A stretch of DNA of 64,000 nt from Streptomyces sp. P9-A2 (lineage in GTDB: Bacteria > Actinomycetota > Actinomycetes > Streptomycetales > Streptomycetaceae). The notes under the pieces are model-generated. The model ran no database searches, was not told where the DNA came from, and saw nothing but the letters and a program-made list of their open reading frames with translations. Location of the stretch: NCBI RefSeq assembly GCF_036634175.1, contig NZ_JAZIFX010000001.1, positions 4,154,001 through 4,218,000 on the forward strand. The letters are read 5' to 3'. Below, piece by piece: positions 33,218 to 43,000 of the stretch. Every line of letters begins with the position of its first letter. The stretch's first letter is position 1. A program made the position numbers and the translations under genes.

Positions 33218-33589
33218 GTGAAGAGCAACCGAAGGCTCCGGCGTTTGGTGGTGGGCGACACCACCTGGTACTGGACGGTCCGGCAGAGGGTCGAGCCCGC
33301 TTACGAGGACTGCAGCCTGACGCTTTCCCTCTACCGCGAGGACAAGAGGCACCGGCTGGCTCTGATCTTTCGCCCGGACTCGGATCGGGTCGTCTCGAAC
33401 TCCTATTTCGAGTCCGGAACCCTAGTGCGTCTTCCGGACCGGAGTTGGCTCAATCTCTACGAGCCGGGAACCGTCCGGCGCCTTCTGGACGCTGCTGCGC
33501 CGGTCCGGGGCCTCTCCACGTCCGAGCAGATGGTCGAGTTGGAGGGATGGCAGTACTTCGATGCGGTCGTGGATCCGCTGTCGAGATGA
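33218..33589 (+). CDS. hypothetical protein
   Basis: The 123-residue product has a balanced soluble composition and strand-rich pattern (VVGDTTWYWTVRQRV, then YEDCSLTLSLYRED and ALIFRPDSDRVVSN). I do not recognise a family. Its GTG lies just downstream of the 162-bp repeat element, so any promoter must be inside the element or beyond it; the element may have replaced the original one. Codon usage is somewhat less GC-biased than that of its neighbours. It converges on the small secreted-protein gene with a 2-bp gap. Confidence 0.6.
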   Translation: MKSNRRLRRLVVGDTTWYWTVRQRVEPAYEDCSLTLSLYREDKRHRLALIFRPDSDRVVSNSYFESGTLVRLPDRSWLNLYEPGTVRRLLDAAAPVRGLSTSEQMVELEGWQYFDAVVDPLSR

Positions 33590-33591
33590 CG

Positions 33592-33792
33592 TCAGAGGCC
33601 TTGGCCCAGGGTCTGCTTGACGCCGCCGAGGAGCCCGCCGAGAAGGTCATTCGGGGAGCCGAGAGCGGCCTTTCCCTGTGGGGCCTCCTGGGGCCCCGAG
33701 TCCGTGGGTGCAGCGGCTGCGGTGCCCACGGCGAGGAATCCCGCGGTGACAAGGCCGGTGAGAACGATGGCGAGGCGACGCATCATCTTCAT
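33592..33792 (-). CDS. small secreted protein
   Basis: The 66-residue product starts with a clear Sec signal peptide (MKMMRRLAIVLTGLVTAGFLAV, cleaved after GTAAAA). This leaves a mature chain of about 38 residues rich in Gly, Leu and Gln (NDLLGGLLGGVKQTLGQGL). It lacks the chaplin cysteine and hydrophobic motifs, so it is not a chaplin. A GTAGGGA ribosome-binding site precedes the ATG. Small secreted proteins of this kind are common in Streptomyces; function unknown. Confidence 0.75.
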   Translation of the reverse strand: MKMMRRLAIVLTGLVTAGFLAVGTAAAAPTDSGPQEAPQGKAALGSPNDLLGGLLGGVKQTLGQGL

Positions 33793-33912
33793 GTCCCTAC
33801 GGTGGGTGATGATTGGTCACGGATAGTATCAGGCGGCGCGCTGGGAAAAGGGGAGCTCCAAGGGGTTTCGTCGGCACTCCGCTTCCGACCGGAGGGTGCG
33901 GGCCTTCTGTGG

Positions 33913-34512
33913 TCAGGAGGCCGCTCGCAGCAGGCGGAGCTGGCCGATTTCCGTTGCGTTCTTCAGGAGTTCGGTGTTCACCCAGGCGACCGTGTGGGCC
34001 ACCGTGTACGCCGGGTCGCCCGGCCAGGGGAACGGGGCCGTGGCGTCGAGGCCGGTGTCGGTGAGGTTGTCCAGAACCACCTGCCACTCCGTTCGCAGGC
34101 CGCGCAGCCACCGGACGGTCGGCGCTCCCTCGCCGGGCCAGGTGACGTCAGTCCGTTCCCGGGGCTGTCGCCCGCACATGTGGTCCAGGGTCACGCTCCA
34201 CCACCAGCCGATGTGCCAGCTGACCCAGGCGATGGTGGGGACGGGCACGGGGTCGGGCTCGGTCTCGGCCCAGTCCGGTTCCCACGTTCCGTCGGCGGAA
34301 GGGTGCAGCGTCCAGCAGTGAGGGGTGGGTTCCCACAGGAAATCGTCCGGTTCCAGCCGCTCCAGGTGGTACTCGAACAGCGACCAGGTCAGGTCGAACT
34401 GCCAGCGCAGGAGTTGTGTCCGGGAGACGGGTGAGGGACCGGAAGCGGTGAGGTCGGGAGTGCTGGGGTCCGGGGCGTTGAGGTCCGGGGTGCTCGGGTC
34501 GGGGGTGCTCAT
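33913..34512 (-). CDS. DinB-superfamily protein (DUF664-like)
   Basis: The 199-residue protein has a DinB four-helix-bundle pattern. It includes LLRWQFDLTWSLFEYHLERL, a mid-sequence IAWVSWHIGWWWSVTLDHM whose His fits the family's metal site, and a late TVAHTVAWVNTELLKNATEIG with another His. An N-terminal repeat (two PSTPDL units) is variable. Such enzymes include mycothiol- or bacillithiol-dependent transferases and hydrolases; the substrate is not known. It lies 41 bp downstream of another small gene on the same strand. Confidence 0.75.
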   Translation of the reverse strand: MSTPDPSTPDLNAPDPSTPDLTASGPSPVSRTQLLRWQFDLTWSLFEYHLERLEPDDFLWEPTPHCWTLHPSADGTWEPDWAETEPDPVPVPTIAWVSWHIGWWWSVTLDHMCGRQPRERTDVTWPGEGAPTVRWLRGLRTEWQVVLDNLTDTGLDATAPFPWPGDPAYTVAHTVAWVNTELLKNATEIGQLRLLRAAS

Positions 34513-34553
34513 TGGGGCTCCTTGGCCTTCCGCCATGTGTGCGGTACGGATGG

Positions 34554-34985
34554 TCAGATCTCGATGTCCTGGGCGAGTTGCTCCCAGGACACCTCCCGCA
34601 GTACGGGCTCCGTGTCGTGGCCCGATGGAACGTGCGCGGCCGGCTGGAACCAGACGACGGTGAGGCGGGAGCGGTACAGGGCGCGGTCGTGGGCCGGGGC
34701 GAGTGCCTCGGAGCGGAAGTGGCCCAGGCAGGTCACGGAGGGCATGACCTCCACGGGGCCGAAGGCGCCGGCGTACTGGTCGGGGAGTTCGCGCGGGGGC
34801 GGAACCAGGTGGACCGGGGTTCCGGGGAAGGCGTCTTCGGCGGACCGCAGGGCCGAGGTGATCTTCCGGTCGTTGAGGGGCTTGCACGGGTAGCCCTCGA
34901 GCATGCCGCCGTATGTCGACGACATCCGCAGCTCGGAGAGGTCGACCGAGCGGCCGGAGGCGAGGACGACGCGCGTGAGTGACAT
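34554..34985 (-). CDS. hypothetical protein
   Basis: The 143-residue soluble protein starts MSLTRVVLASGRSVDLSELR and contains MLEGYPCKPLNDRKI and FGPVEVMPSVTCLGHF. I do not recognise a named family. From memory, similar short proteins occur next to DinB-like genes in Streptomyces. No signal peptide or membrane helix is seen. It may be co-transcribed with the DinB-like gene; the prim-pol gene upstream ends 118 bp away on the same strand. Confidence 0.65.
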   Translation of the reverse strand: MSLTRVVLASGRSVDLSELRMSSTYGGMLEGYPCKPLNDRKITSALRSAEDAFPGTPVHLVPPPRELPDQYAGAFGPVEVMPSVTCLGHFRSEALAPAHDRALYRSRLTVVWFQPAAHVPSGHDTEPVLREVSWEQLAQDIEI

Positions 34986-35103
34986 GGTCGGCACTCTAGG
35001 GCGGTGGGGCATCCGGGGCTTTCGGTTTTCGTCGGGCGGAGAAGGACTGGGGGGGAGAGGAGGGACGGAGAGGAGAGGGGGTGGGGCGGGCTGTGTGGTG
35101 CCG

Positions 35104-35997
35104 TCAGGGGCGATGGCCTGTCATACGGGCTGCCGAGGCGATCGTCGCGCGGGCCTCGCGTTCGGACAGGCCGGTGTTGAGGGCCGCCTCCAGCAGGGGG
35201 CCCACCAGGGCGGTGCCGATTCCGTCCTCGTAGGCGCGGCAGGCCGCCCAGAACAGGCGGGTGTTGCGCTGGCCCTCGTGCGCCGCGAGGACGAACTGGA
35301 CCAGCCCCTGCCCCTGCCCGTGGCCGCCGGTCGAGGGGAGCGTGGGGTGGTGGGTAGGGGGCGGCGGCAGCAGAAGCCGCAGGAGGGCGGGCGGGCACGC
35401 GGCGGGGGTGAGGTGTTCGGTACCCGGGGCGGCGGTGTACGTGCCGTGGTCCGTACGGGAGCCGGGACCGACCAGGTAGCCGCCGGCGCCCCGGATGTCG
35501 ATGCCGGGGGCGAGCCGGCTCGCGGAGTTGGGGACGACGACGTCCGGCGGGCCGCTGAGCCACAGGTGACGGCCGCCGCTGGGGGTGAGGACGAGCACCG
35601 TGGCGGGGATCGTGAACAGATGGCGCAGGGCCAGTTCGCGCAGGGCGGCGGAGGGGTCGCTCCTGCTCTTCGTGTCCAGGTCGACACCGATGAGGTGATG
35701 CGGGTGCAGGCCGCAAGCGATGCCGTAACCGGTGGCACGGGGGGCGGCGGCGAACAGTGCGCGGATGCGGGCGGGGTCGGTGGAGGCGTCGTGGACACCG
35801 TGCCCGAAACGGCCGCACTCGCCGCGGCAGCGCGTGACGGGGCCGGAGTCGGGGCCGGAGTCGGTTTCGTCGCGGTGCGGGGAACGCAGTGCGGGGAGTT
35901 TCGTCCGGGACAGCGGAATGACGGCCAGTCCGCGCTCGGCGGCTGACAGGGCGTGTGCGAGGGCCAGCGTCCTGGCCTGCCGGTCGGTGGTGGCCAT
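35104..35997 (-). CDS. bifunctional DNA primase/polymerase (prim-pol, AEP family)
   Basis: The 297-residue protein is an archaeo-eukaryotic primase-type prim-pol. Residues 1-35 hold the leading helix (LALAHALSAAERGLAVIPLS). The metal-binding acidic motif is LIGVDLDTKS near residue 100, followed by TPSGGRHLWLSGP and APGIDIRGAGGYLVGPGS, which carries the conserved late motif. The C-terminal helices match a PriCT-like region. Unlike its relative at 26744, the catalytic residues are present. The gene has a LexA-like box 10 bp upstream of the ATG, implying DNA-damage control. No plasmid or phage genes adjoin it. Confidence 0.85.
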   Translation of the reverse strand: MATTDRQARTLALAHALSAAERGLAVIPLSRTKLPALRSPHRDETDSGPDSGPVTRCRGECGRFGHGVHDASTDPARIRALFAAAPRATGYGIACGLHPHHLIGVDLDTKSRSDPSAALRELALRHLFTIPATVLVLTPSGGRHLWLSGPPDVVVPNSASRLAPGIDIRGAGGYLVGPGSRTDHGTYTAAPGTEHLTPAACPPALLRLLLPPPPTHHPTLPSTGGHGQGQGLVQFVLAAHEGQRNTRLFWAACRAYEDGIGTALVGPLLEAALNTGLSEREARATIASAARMTGHRP

Positions 35998-36007
35998 GCC
36001 TCTATAT

Positions 36008-36023
36008 TCGTACCCGTGTTCGA
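36008..36023 (-). promoter_or_regulatory. LexA/SOS-box-like site upstream of prim-pol
   Basis: On the gene strand the sequence is TCGAACACGGGTACGA, one mismatch from the actinobacterial SOS box TCGAAC-N4-GTTCGA. It ends 10 bases before the ATG, so LexA bound there would block initiation. The nearby DNA is relatively AT-rich. Confidence 0.65.
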
Positions 36024-36356
36024 ATAAAGGAAGGGGGGGGCGGGGCGACACGCCGGGGTTCAGGTGGTTGGCGAGAAATGTGCCGGAACGCTTCACCTGT
36101 TGTGGGGCTTGGCGTGGAGGGCTCCTTGCCAGAGGGAGGGGGTGGATCGGGAGGCGAGGAGGGGTTTATCGACTTGCCCTCACGCTTGCGTGCGAATGAT
36201 GGCTTCAGGGGTGGTTCGCGGGGATTCGGTGGGCAATTCTGATTTTGCGACGTCGAGAACAGCCCGGGGCGGTCGGCCAACTTCCCTGGTGACAGCCGTA
36301 GATCGGGCACACGCGGTCATGAACCGGTGCGTCCTTGGTTCTGGAGGAAACACAAC

Positions 36357-36680
36357 ATGGCAAGCATCCGTACCGCCCGCGTCATCGCCGCCGTCTCCGC
36401 CCTTCCGCTGGTGGCAGCCCTCTTCACCGGCGTCGCGGCAGCGGACAACGGCGCTTTCGCGGACAACGGTTCGAGTGCCACGGCTGCGAGTGCCACGGCG
36501 GGCGTGGTCGGCAGCGGCGTCGGCGGGGACAACTTCGGCACCTCGTCCACCACACAGCAGCAGGCCGTCGGTTCCGGCGCCTCGAACCAGAGCAACACCG
36601 CCCAGGTCAACGGCTCCGCGTTCACGGCCGTCAATCAGGGCAACGACAACGTGGCGATCACCTTCACCCCGCTGTGGTAG
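36357..36680 (+). CDS. small secreted protein, Ser/Gln/Asn-rich
   Basis: The 107-residue product has a Sec signal peptide (RVIAAVSALPLVAALFTGVA, cleaved before DNGAF). The mature chain of about 80 residues is rich in Ser, Ala, Gly, Asn and Gln (SSTTQQQAVGSGASNQSNTA) and ends FTPLW. It resembles a Streptomyces secreted protein found at this locus; its function is not known to me. The composition recalls amyloid-like surface proteins, but the cysteines and motifs of chaplins are absent. The ATG at 36357, after CTGGAGGAAA, is preferred to a longer frame. Confidence 0.8.
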   Translation: MASIRTARVIAAVSALPLVAALFTGVAAADNGAFADNGSSATAASATAGVVGSGVGGDNFGTSSTTQQQAVGSGASNQSNTAQVNGSAFTAVNQGNDNVAITFTPLW

Positions 36681-37021
36681 TGAGGTGAGGGGATCGGCGG
36701 CTCTTTGACGGTGTGGGATGTGCCTCGGGGGGTGTGAGGCGTGTGCGCGTCGGTGCTTCGGTGCCGCCGGGCATACGCCTCGCGAGGGCCGTGCTTGTCG
36801 ACCAGGGTGGGGGGAGATCGAGCCGTGTGCGTGCGTCTGCGGGGGAACGGCTTCGGTGGAGATGGGATGTGATGGCCGGCCAGGAGATCTCGTGTGGGTG
36901 CGAGGAGAGGTGGTGCTGTACGGCGGAGGGCTGCGTAAGAGGGGAGTCGGAGGTGAGGGAGGAGTCGGGGTGGCCGCTGTGCTCGTCGAGGTGTGGTTGA
37001 GGTGGGACGAGGGGCGGGCAG

Positions 37022-37200
37022 CCACGGTGGGCGGCGAAGGCCGGGATCCTGTCAACGAGCCGATGATCCGGCACTGGTGTGAGGCCATGGGCACCATTGA
37101 CCTGGTGTACGCGAGGCCGGGGGCGATCGCGTCGTCCACCGTGCTCCAGATGTGGACGATGGGCGGCCTCGCCGGCCGCCCGTACGGCGAGCACCGGCCC
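37022..37200 (+). pseudogene. relic of a MaoC/ChsH-like acyl-CoA hydratase N-terminal domain
   Basis: The frame contains DPVNEPMIRHWCEAMG, closely matching the start of actinobacterial MaoC N-terminal dehydratase domains. After an apparent deletion it has VLQMWTMGGL, matching the family's later PTMLQ-WTM segment. The Asn-Pro-Val-Tyr and HGG motifs that should lie between are damaged or missing, and neither side continues the domain. The surrounding 36681-37513 gap has no intact gene that I can support. I read it as a degraded gene end. Confidence 0.5.
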
Positions 37201-37513
37201 GAGGGGTGGCAGGGCCGGCAGAGCGGCAAGGGCAATGGGGGCGGTAAGGGTGGCGGGCGCGGGGCGCCGGCCTGGGGGCTGATCCTCATGGCGGGCCGGT
37301 GAGGGTAGGAGGGCGTCGGTGTGGCGCCGGGAACGGGTGAGGTCCCGGGGTGCGGGTGTGTTTCCCCACCCCCAGGGGCGAACCCGCAGTGGCTCTCCAC
37401 CGCTCCTCCACCCTCAGGAGGTGGAGCAGGCGCTACCCCTACAACCTGAGAGGGACGTGGCTTCGGGACTTGTGGCCGATTTGCCGAGCGTGCCCCGCTC
37501 ATAGCGTTGAGCC

Positions 37514-38074
37514 ATGACCACACCCGTCTGCACCAGCGCTTCGAACGCCGCTGCTCCAGTGAAGCAGATTCTCCCGTACCCGTCGTTCTCGTCGTACATG
37601 AGGGCCCGCCAGCCGGTGCTTCTGCGTACCGCCCGGTCTTTGACGGGGAACCCGAGCGACGCGGAGGACCTGCTGCAGACCGCGCTCGCCAAGACGTATG
37701 TCGCCTGGGAGCGTATCGAGGACCACCGCGCGCTCGACGGCTATGTGCGCCGGGCCCTGCTGAACACCCGGACGTCGCAGTGGCGCAAGCGCAAGGTGGA
37801 CGAGTTCGCCTGCGAGGAGCTGCCCGAGCCGGACCCGGCGTCCGCCGCCGACGACCCGGCCGAGCAGCAGGCGCTGCGCGACGCGATGTGGCGGGCGATC
37901 ATGCGGCTGCCCGCGCGACAGCGCGCCATGGTCGTCCTGCGGTACTACGAGGACCTCAGCGAGGTTCAGACGGCCGAGGTGCTCGGTGTGTCGGTGGGTA
38001 CGGTGAAATCGGCCGTGTCGCGGGCGCTCGGCAAGCTGCGGGACGACGCTGAGCTGAGACTTGTTAGATCCTGA
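37514..38074 (+). CDS. SigE-family ECF RNA polymerase sigma factor
   Basis: The 186-residue protein is an ECF sigma factor of the Streptomyces SigE-like (ECF41/SigE-family annotation) type. Region 2 is near residues 25-90 (FSSYMRARQPVLLRTARSLT, DAEDLLQTALAKTY, then WERIEDHRALDGYVRR). Region 4 lies near 120-180 (LPARQRAMVVLRYYEDLSEV with an HTH in TAEVLGVSVGTVKSAVSRAL). No anti-sigma gene follows, so control must come from elsewhere. It is directly upstream of an acyl-CoA synthetase in the same direction with a 124-bp gap. Confidence 0.9.
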   Translation: MTTPVCTSASNAAAPVKQILPYPSFSSYMRARQPVLLRTARSLTGNPSDAEDLLQTALAKTYVAWERIEDHRALDGYVRRALLNTRTSQWRKRKVDEFACEELPEPDPASAADDPAEQQALRDAMWRAIMRLPARQRAMVVLRYYEDLSEVQTAEVLGVSVGTVKSAVSRALGKLRDDAELRLVRS

Positions 38075-38198
38075 ACCGAAATGTCGTTTCGCGATACGTG
38101 ATCGATCATCCGTTCCTCTAGTGACATACCGCGCGGTATGTGCGCAGAATCAGCACATCCGTTACCGCCGCGTAGGCAATGTCGCCCGGGAGGACGCC

Positions 38199-39866
38199 GT
38201 GCTGAGCACGATGCAGGACGTACCGCTGCTGATCTCGAGGATCCTGGCCCACGGGTCGACGATCCACGGCACGTCACAGGTGACCACCTGGACCGGCGAC
38301 GGCGAGCCGCACCGCCGCTCCTACGCGGAGATCGGCGCCCGCGCGGCGCAGTTGGCCCACGCGCTGCGCGAGGACCTCGGGGTGTCCGGCGACGAACGCG
38401 TGGCGACCCTCATGTGGAACAACGCCGAACATGTCGAGGCGTACTTCGCGATCCCCTCCATGGGCGCGGTGCTCCACACCCTGAACCTCCGCCTCCCGCC
38501 CGAGCAGCTCGTGTGGATCGTCGATCACGCCGCCGACCGGGTGGTCCTGGTCAACGGTTCGCTGATCCCGCTGCTCGCCCCCCTGTTGCCGCACCTGACG
38601 TCGATCGAGCACGTCGTCGTGTCCGGTGCCGGGGACCGCTCCGCGCTGGCGGACGCCGCGGCGCAGGCGCAGGTGCGGGTGCACGAGTACGAGGACCTGA
38701 TCGCCGGGAAGCCGACCGCCTACGACTGGCCCGAGCTGGACGAGCGTGCCGCGGCCGCCATGTGCTACACCTCGGGCACGACCGGGGACCCCAAGGGCGT
38801 GGTCTACAGCCACCGCTCGATCTACCTGCACTCGATGCAGGTCAACATGTCCCAGTCGATGGGCCTGACCGACGAGGACACCTCGCTGGTCGTGGTCCCC
38901 CAGTTCCACGTCAACGCCTGGGGCCTGCCGCACGCCACCTTCATGACCGGCGTCAACATGCTGATGCCGGACCGCTTCCTGCAGCCCGTGCCGCTCGCCG
39001 GGATGATCGAGAGCGAGCGTCCGACCCACGCCGCCGCCGTCCCCACCATCTGGCAGGGACTGCTGGCCGAACTGCTGGCCAAGCCGCGCGACGTCTCCTC
39101 CCTCACCCAGGTCACCATCGGCGGCTCGGCCTGTCCGCCCTCCCTGATGGAGGCGTTCGACGCACTCGGCATGCGGGTCTGCCACGCCTGGGGCATGACG
39201 GAGACCTCCCCCCTCGGTACCATCGCGCGTCCGCCGGCCCACGCCGTGGGCACCGACGAGGAGTTCGCCTACCGCCTGACCCAGGGCCGTTTCCCGGCCG
39301 GTGTCGAGGCCCGGCTCACCGGCCCCGGCGGCGAACGGCTCCCCTGGGACGGCGAGTCCGCGGGCGAGCTGGAGGTGCGCGGCCCCTGGATCGCCGGCGC
39401 CTACTACAACGGCACCGACGCCGAACCCCTGCGCCCCGCCGACAAGTTCAGTGAGGACGGCTGGCTGAAGACCGGCGACGTCGGCACGATCTCCCCCGAC
39501 GGCTTCCTCACCCTCACCGACCGGGCCAAGGACGTCATCAAGTCCGGTGGCGAGTGGATCTCCTCCGTCGAGCTGGAGAACGCCCTGATGTCCCACCCGG
39601 ACGTCGCCGAGGCCGCTGTCGTCGCGGTCCCGGACGACAAGTGGGGCGAGCGTCCGCTGGCCACGGTCGTCCTCAAGGAGGGCTCGGCCGCCGACTTCGA
39701 CACCCTGCGCGACTTCCTCGCCGGCGAGGGCAGGATCGCCAAGTGGCAGCTGCCCGAGCGCTGGACGGTGATCGAGTCGGTGCCGAAGACGAGCGTCGGC
39801 AAGTTCGACAAAAAGGTGCTGCGCAGGCAGTACGCCGAGGGCACGCTGGACATCACCCAGCTCTAG
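38199..39866 (+). CDS. long-chain fatty-acid--CoA ligase (AMP-binding enzyme)
   Basis: The 555-residue enzyme belongs to the acyl-adenylate-forming family. Key motifs are the P-loop YTSGTTGDPKGVVYSH (near residue 190), WGMTETSP (near 330), the GWLKTGDVG motif (near 425), and the C-terminal hinge and catalytic Lys region ending SVGKFDKKVLR. It activates a carboxylic acid with ATP and joins it to CoA; chain length is not readable from sequence. The GTG start has GGGAGG six bases upstream and opens the conserved part. It converges on the giant PAS protein across a terminator. Confidence 0.9.
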   Translation: MLSTMQDVPLLISRILAHGSTIHGTSQVTTWTGDGEPHRRSYAEIGARAAQLAHALREDLGVSGDERVATLMWNNAEHVEAYFAIPSMGAVLHTLNLRLPPEQLVWIVDHAADRVVLVNGSLIPLLAPLLPHLTSIEHVVVSGAGDRSALADAAAQAQVRVHEYEDLIAGKPTAYDWPELDERAAAAMCYTSGTTGDPKGVVYSHRSIYLHSMQVNMSQSMGLTDEDTSLVVVPQFHVNAWGLPHATFMTGVNMLMPDRFLQPVPLAGMIESERPTHAAAVPTIWQGLLAELLAKPRDVSSLTQVTIGGSACPPSLMEAFDALGMRVCHAWGMTETSPLGTIARPPAHAVGTDEEFAYRLTQGRFPAGVEARLTGPGGERLPWDGESAGELEVRGPWIAGAYYNGTDAEPLRPADKFSEDGWLKTGDVGTISPDGFLTLTDRAKDVIKSGGEWISSVELENALMSHPDVAEAAVVAVPDDKWGERPLATVVLKEGSAADFDTLRDFLAGEGRIAKWQLPERWTVIESVPKTSVGKFDKKVLRRQYAEGTLDITQL

Positions 39867-39930
39867 AACCGCTCCGTTGCCTCCGCTGCACTGTGAAGCA
39901 CTGTGACATGGCGTGACACGTTGTGGCACG

Positions 39931-39968
39931 CCCCGCGTGCGCCGGTCTCCAGGCCGGCGTACGCGGGG
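39931..39968. terminator. bidirectional hairpin terminator
   Basis: Arms CCCCGCGTGCGCCGG and CCGGCGTACGCGGGG pair with one mismatch around an 8-base loop. It lies between the converging acyl-CoA ligase and giant PAS protein genes. Confidence 0.75.
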
Positions 39969-40019
39969 CCCCGTCGTGCGCCCGGAGACGCGGTTCCCTT
40001 GCTACGGGTGTGGTGCGGC

Positions 40020-43000
40020 TCAGTTGGTGCCGATGCGGGCCAGCAGGTCGACGATCCTGTCCTGCACCTCGTCGCTCGTGGAGCGCTCGGCGAGGAACAG
40101 GACCGTCTCGCCGGAGGCCAGCCGCGGCAGGTCCCCCTGGTCGACTGCGGCGGTGTAGACGACGAGCGGGGTACGGGTGAGTTGCCCGTTCGCCCGCAGC
40201 CAGTCCACGATCCCGGCCTGCTGACGGCGTACCTGCATCAGGTCCATCACCACGAGGTTCGGCCGGAACTGCCCCGCGAGTGCCACGGCGTCCGCGTCGC
40301 CGGCGGCCCGCGCGACCTGCATCCCCCGCCGCTCCAGCGTTCCGGTCAGCGCGAGCGCGATCTCCGCGTGCTCCTCGATCAGCAGCACCCGCGGCGGATG
40401 CTGCTCACTGTCCCGCGGCGCGAGGGCCTTCAGCAGGACGGCGGGATCCGCGCCGTAGGCGGCATCGCGCGACGCCTGCCCCAGCCCGGCCGTGACGAGC
40501 ACCGGCACCTCGGCGGCCACCGCTGCCGTCCGCAGTGACTGGAGCGCCGTACGAGTGATCGGCCCGGTCAGCGGGTCCACGAACAGCGCGGCGGGGAACG
40601 CCGCGATCTGGGCGTCGACCTCCTCGCGCGAGTGCACGATCACCGGCCGGTATCCGCGGTCGCTCAGCGCCTGCTGCGTGGCGACGTCCGGCGCGGGCCA
40701 CACCAGCAGCCGGCGCGGGTTGTCCAAGGGCTCCGGCGGCAGTTCGTCGTCCATCGGCTGTGGACGCGGAGGATCCGCCACCTCGACGGCCCCGCCCGGA
40801 CCGTCCAGCGGCTCGGGTCCCTCGGCCGCGTCCGCGTCCGGCGCCCCTATGGCGTACGAGCGCCCCGTGCCCTCGGTCGTCGGCGCGAGCCGCGACTGCC
40901 CGGGCTGACCCGGCTGACCGGCGATCGGGTGCTGCGGCTGTGCCTGGGGCTGCGACGAGGTGTGCGGCTGGGGTTGTTGGGGCTGCTGGAGCGGTGGTGA
41001 CTGCGCCGGCGTCCGGGGCCGTGCGGGCGCCTGGGCCGCCGCCTGGGCCTGCCGCTGGGCGGGGGCGAATCCGGTCGTCGCGTGCGGGGGCGCGCTCTGC
41101 TCCTGGACCGCGGCCGGATCGGGGGGCGTGCCGAGCTTGCGGCGGCGGCCCGAGCCGCCCGGCTGGTGCGGGGGAGGCGTGGCCGACGGAAGCGGCTGCT
41201 GGACCTGAGCGGCCTGCCGGGTGAACGGCACACCCTGCCCCAGCGTGCGCACACTGAACGCACGCCCCTGGGTCGAGTTCGGGTCCCCCGGAGTCCCCGG
41301 AGTCCCCGGAGTCCCCGGAGTCCCCGGAGCCGATGTCTCGACGGGGAGCGGCTGAGCGGCTCGTTGCGCGGGTGCCGCCGCGTTCTCGGGAGGCAGCGGG
41401 GTGGCCGGGGCGGGCGTCGGCATCGGCATGCCGTTCGGCGGGACGGGAGCACCCTGGGGCGGTACGGGAGTTTTGGCACCGGCGGCGGGCCACGGCGGCT
41501 GCGCGGACGGAGTGCCCTGGGGCGTAGTCCCCTGATCGGGCACGGCCTCGGCAGGCAGCGGCTGGGCCACGGAAGCGGGCTGTTCCGTGACCGCAGCGAC
41601 GGGCTGTGCCTGTGCCTGGGCAGCGGGCGGCAGCACCGTCGGCTGGGGCAACGGCTGTCCGGCGGAGGCCGGCTGGAGCTGATCGTGGGGTGCCGGGGCC
41701 GGGGCCGGCACCTGTGCCTGAGGCGGCTGTCCCTGCCCGGCCATGCCCTGCGGCGGAACGGCCGACGGAAGGGCCGCTCCCTGCGGCGGTACGGGGGCGC
41801 GCTCCGGGGTGGCCCCCTGTACGGGCGCCACTGGTACGGGAACGGGCTGAGCGGCACCTCCGGCCGCACCCCCCGGGACCTGGACCGGGACCTGGACCGG
41901 GACCTGGACCTGGGCTTGCGCCTGCATTTGGGCCTGGGCAGCCTGCGCCGACGAAGGGACCGTGCCCTGCTCGGCGGGCTGGGCGGCGGCCCGTCGGCGG
42001 CGTCCCGTGGGGGCGCTTGTGGGGTGCGGCTGCGGAGGAGTGTGCTCGTCGGACTGATCGTGTGGGACGGCGTCATGGCGCCCCCCGCCGATCAGCGCGT
42101 CACCGGCAGCGGCCGGTCCGGGCATCACCACGGGCGACGAGCCCTGTGCCGAGCCCTGCCCCGCCGCACCGACGGCCCCGTCCTGTCCTTCCTGCTCCGC
42201 CTCGGCGGGCGGCAGGGCGAACACGGTACGGGGCGCGGCCTCCTGCGCCGCCGCACGCTCGGTGGCCGCCGCCAGCGCACGCCGGCGACGCCCGGCCGCC
42301 TGAGTCTGCTGCCCCTGCCCCTGCCCCTGCTCCTGCGGCCGGCCCTGTTGTTCCGAAGCCTGATCCCGGCCCTGTCCCTGAGAGGCACCGGCCGTTCCGT
42401 TCCCGCTGTCCACCGCGGGCAGCGCGGGCGGCAGGGCGTGCTGCTCACCGGAAACCTGCAGGGCACGCTGTCCCCCCGCCGGGACGGGTACACCCTGCGG
42501 CGGTACGGTCCCGCCCAGCCCGGTGTTCGAGGCGGCGGACCCCGCCGCGTACTCGGCGGCTGTGACAACGGCCCCCTCGGACACTCCGCCACCGGAGCCG
42601 CCCGCACCGATCGCACCGGCGACCACACCGGTGACCGCACCGGCGACCCCACCCGGGTCGGCAGGGGCAGCCGCCTCCGCGCCCTCGGCCGACCGGCCGC
42701 GCCGCCGTCCGGTCCCACCGGACGACACCGCCACCGCGCCCTCACCGGACGCCTGAGCCGGAATCTGCGGGGGCTCCGCGGCCGCCGCGGCCGCCCGGCG
42801 CCTGCGTCGTCCGGTGGGCGCCACGGTCTCCGTACCGGCTCCGGCACCGTCGTCCGGCCCCGGCACCTCACTTTCCAGGAAGGCGTCCACCGAGGACCGC
42901 CGGGCCCTCCGTCGTCCGCCACTCAAACCCTGCTGACCGCCCGCGGCAGTGGCAGCCCCCTCGGGCGGCACCGCTCCCGGTACCGGTACCTCTCCCGGCA

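Noticed and set aside
33592..33792. Chaplin or SapB-like surfactant peptide
   Set aside because: The short secreted protein lacks the chaplin domain and cysteines, and no lanthionine synthetase is nearby.
36357..36680. Chaplin
   Set aside because: It is secreted and Ser/Asn/Gln-rich but lacks the paired cysteines and the conserved chaplin pattern.
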